A stretch of DNA of 33,977 nucleotides, from IMG/VR virus record IMGVR_UViG_3300048587_001167, positions 1 to 33,977 of that record, one strand, 5' to 3'. The notes under the pieces are model-generated. The model was not told the origin of the DNA. It worked only from the letters and a program-made list of their open reading frames with translations, and searched no databases. The DNA comes from a virus. The position numbers were made by a program, and so were the translations under genes. Each line of letters opens with the position of its first letter. Position 1 is the stretch's first letter. Shown piece by piece: positions 33,280 through 33,977 of this stretch.

Positions 33280-33576
33280 ATGAGCTCCAAAATCAGCAAA
33301 GCTTTCAATAAATTCGCCGGCCGCGAGGTCAACGTCACTCAGTCACTGCAAGAAATCGCAGGTATGAAATATTATGCGTCCCGCCTCGACCCGAACGATC
33401 CCGTCATCGAAGAAATCAAAACCTTCGCGCTCAAGAAAGGCTTCAACTCTGTTCGCGTCTGGCTGCCGGACACTTACGGCACCGCGGATTTCGCTGAGGA
33501 CCGCTTGAACGTAAAAGTGGCGGAAGAAAAAGACGGGAAGTTCCGTGTCGTTAAAGACGGCTTCCACGCAGGTTAA
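33280..33576 (+). CDS. Hypothetical protein, tandem paralog 1
   Basis: The 98-residue protein shares with the next gene an N-terminal FNKFAGREV motif, a VIEEIKTFALKKGFNSVRVWLPD segment and a C-terminal DRLNVKVAEEKDGKFRV stretch. The V-R-V-x-x-P then T-x-D-x-x-x-D-R-L-N-V-x-V order resembles the small inhibitor I78 fold, but that is a tentative comparison. No signal or membrane segment is seen. AAGGA precedes the ATG. Function unknown. Confidence 0.7.
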   Translation: MSSKISKAFNKFAGREVNVTQSLQEIAGMKYYASRLDPNDPVIEEIKTFALKKGFNSVRVWLPDTYGTADFAEDRLNVKVAEEKDGKFRVVKDGFHAG

Positions 33577-33587
33577 GGAGGAACGTC

Positions 33588-33854
33588 ATGAAAGACAACC
33601 AGCTCAGCCAGATATTTAACAAGTTCGTCGGGCGCGAGGTTTTCGGGCCTTTCAATCCCGTCATGATGCCAGATCCAACCGTTGAAGAAATCCGGGAAGA
33701 GGCGATCAAGCATGGCTTCAACAGCGTACGCGTCAAATATCCTGACGAAATGATGCGCATGACGACCGACTATGACGATAAACGCCTGAATATCTCCGCC
33801 GTCAAAGACGCCGATGGTGCCTATCGCGTCACAAAATCTTTTAGCTGCGGATAA
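33588..33854 (+). CDS. Hypothetical protein, tandem paralog 2
   Basis: The 88-residue product is a diverged copy of the preceding gene: FNKFVGREVFGPF, PTVEEIREEAIKHGFNSVRVKYPD, DYDDKRLNISAVKDADGAYRV. It starts 11 bases after that gene's stop behind a near-perfect AAGGAGG site, so the pair is an operon formed by tandem duplication. It ends SFSCG, where I78-type inhibitors often end CG; the similarity is weak evidence. A strong terminator follows. Confidence 0.7.
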   Translation: MKDNQLSQIFNKFVGREVFGPFNPVMMPDPTVEEIREEAIKHGFNSVRVKYPDEMMRMTTDYDDKRLNISAVKDADGAYRVTKSFSCG

Positions 33855-33870
33855 TAGAGGACGTCAAATT

Positions 33871-33913
33871 AAAAATCCCCCGCTGCCCGATTAGGGATGC
33901 GGGGGATTTTTTT
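33871..33913. terminator. Bidirectional intrinsic terminator
   Basis: ATCCCCCGC/GCGGGGGAT flanked by A and T runs encloses a 15-base loop that itself can pair CCC with GGG. It separates the tandem small genes from the convergent gene at the window end. Confidence 0.85.
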
Positions 33914-33977
33914 ATATGGCGACCAGCGCCAGAATAATCGCGCAAACGACGATGCCCATACCTGACAGGACGTCGGA
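33912..33977 (-). CDS. C-terminal end of a membrane protein (partial)
   Basis: The minus strand is open from the window edge to a TAA at 33912-33914 and encodes 21 residues ending VVCAIILALVAI, a hydrophobic helix. It is the C-terminus of a gene whose body lies outside the window, placed convergently behind a bidirectional terminator. Too short to identify. Confidence 0.45.
   Translation of the reverse strand, partial: SDVLSGMGIVVCAIILALVAI

Overview
The window reads as a chromosomal segment of a GC-rich alphaproteobacterium. Supporting signs are a DUF3126-family gene, an alphaproteobacterial-type GyrB, gene-transfer-agent (GTA)-like tail genes and two exact CtrA-type boxes. Four ankyrin-repeat genes suggest a host-associated or predatory lineage (Micavibrio-like would fit), but that placement is inference. 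No rRNA, tRNA, CRISPR array or insertion sequence was recognised, and no gene-free stretch exceeds 300 bases.

Layout. (1) 1-3392: a 767-aa ankyrin protein followed by two small secreted proteins, each with a Cys pair and a basic tail. (2) 3393-3603: a leader with a tandem/inverted repeat, a candidate promoter and terminator-like hairpins. (3) 3604-22137: a nearly contiguous tailed-phage virion and lysis cluster. Order: small and large terminase, portal, two small genes, HK97-type protease, capsid, decoration protein, connector, closure protein, an inserted membrane-protein/Sel1 cassette, DUF3168, major tail protein, tail chaperones, a very short frameshifted tape measure, two small tail-tip proteins, an inserted gene behind two CtrA-type boxes, NlpC/P60, a frameshifted J-like tip protein, fibre, and a lysis module ending in an overlapping membrane-protein/lipoprotein pair. 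(4) 22139-27776: ankyrin gene, M48 metalloprotease, helical orphan, ribbon-helix-helix regulator with a strong palindromic operator, orphan, and a two-gene ankyrin operon. (5) 27901-33977: DUF3126, a membrane-anchored Asp-box protein, thymidine kinase, CYTH phosphatase, gyrB, two tandem paralogous small genes and the end of a membrane-protein gene.

The phage-like locus has packaging, head, tail and lysis genes but no integrase, excisionase, repressor or replication gene, although several kilobases of apparently chromosomal DNA are visible on each side. It may be a decaying prophage (two tail frameshifts support this) or a domesticated GTA-like particle locus (gene order, absence of replication functions and CtrA-type boxes support this). 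The sequence alone does not decide. Internal terminators after the capsid and decoration genes, and two cargo insertions with their own signals, suggest layered regulation.

Coding starts were chosen from ribosome-binding sites and overlaps. Family names rest on motif and gene-order recognition by eye, not on database searches.
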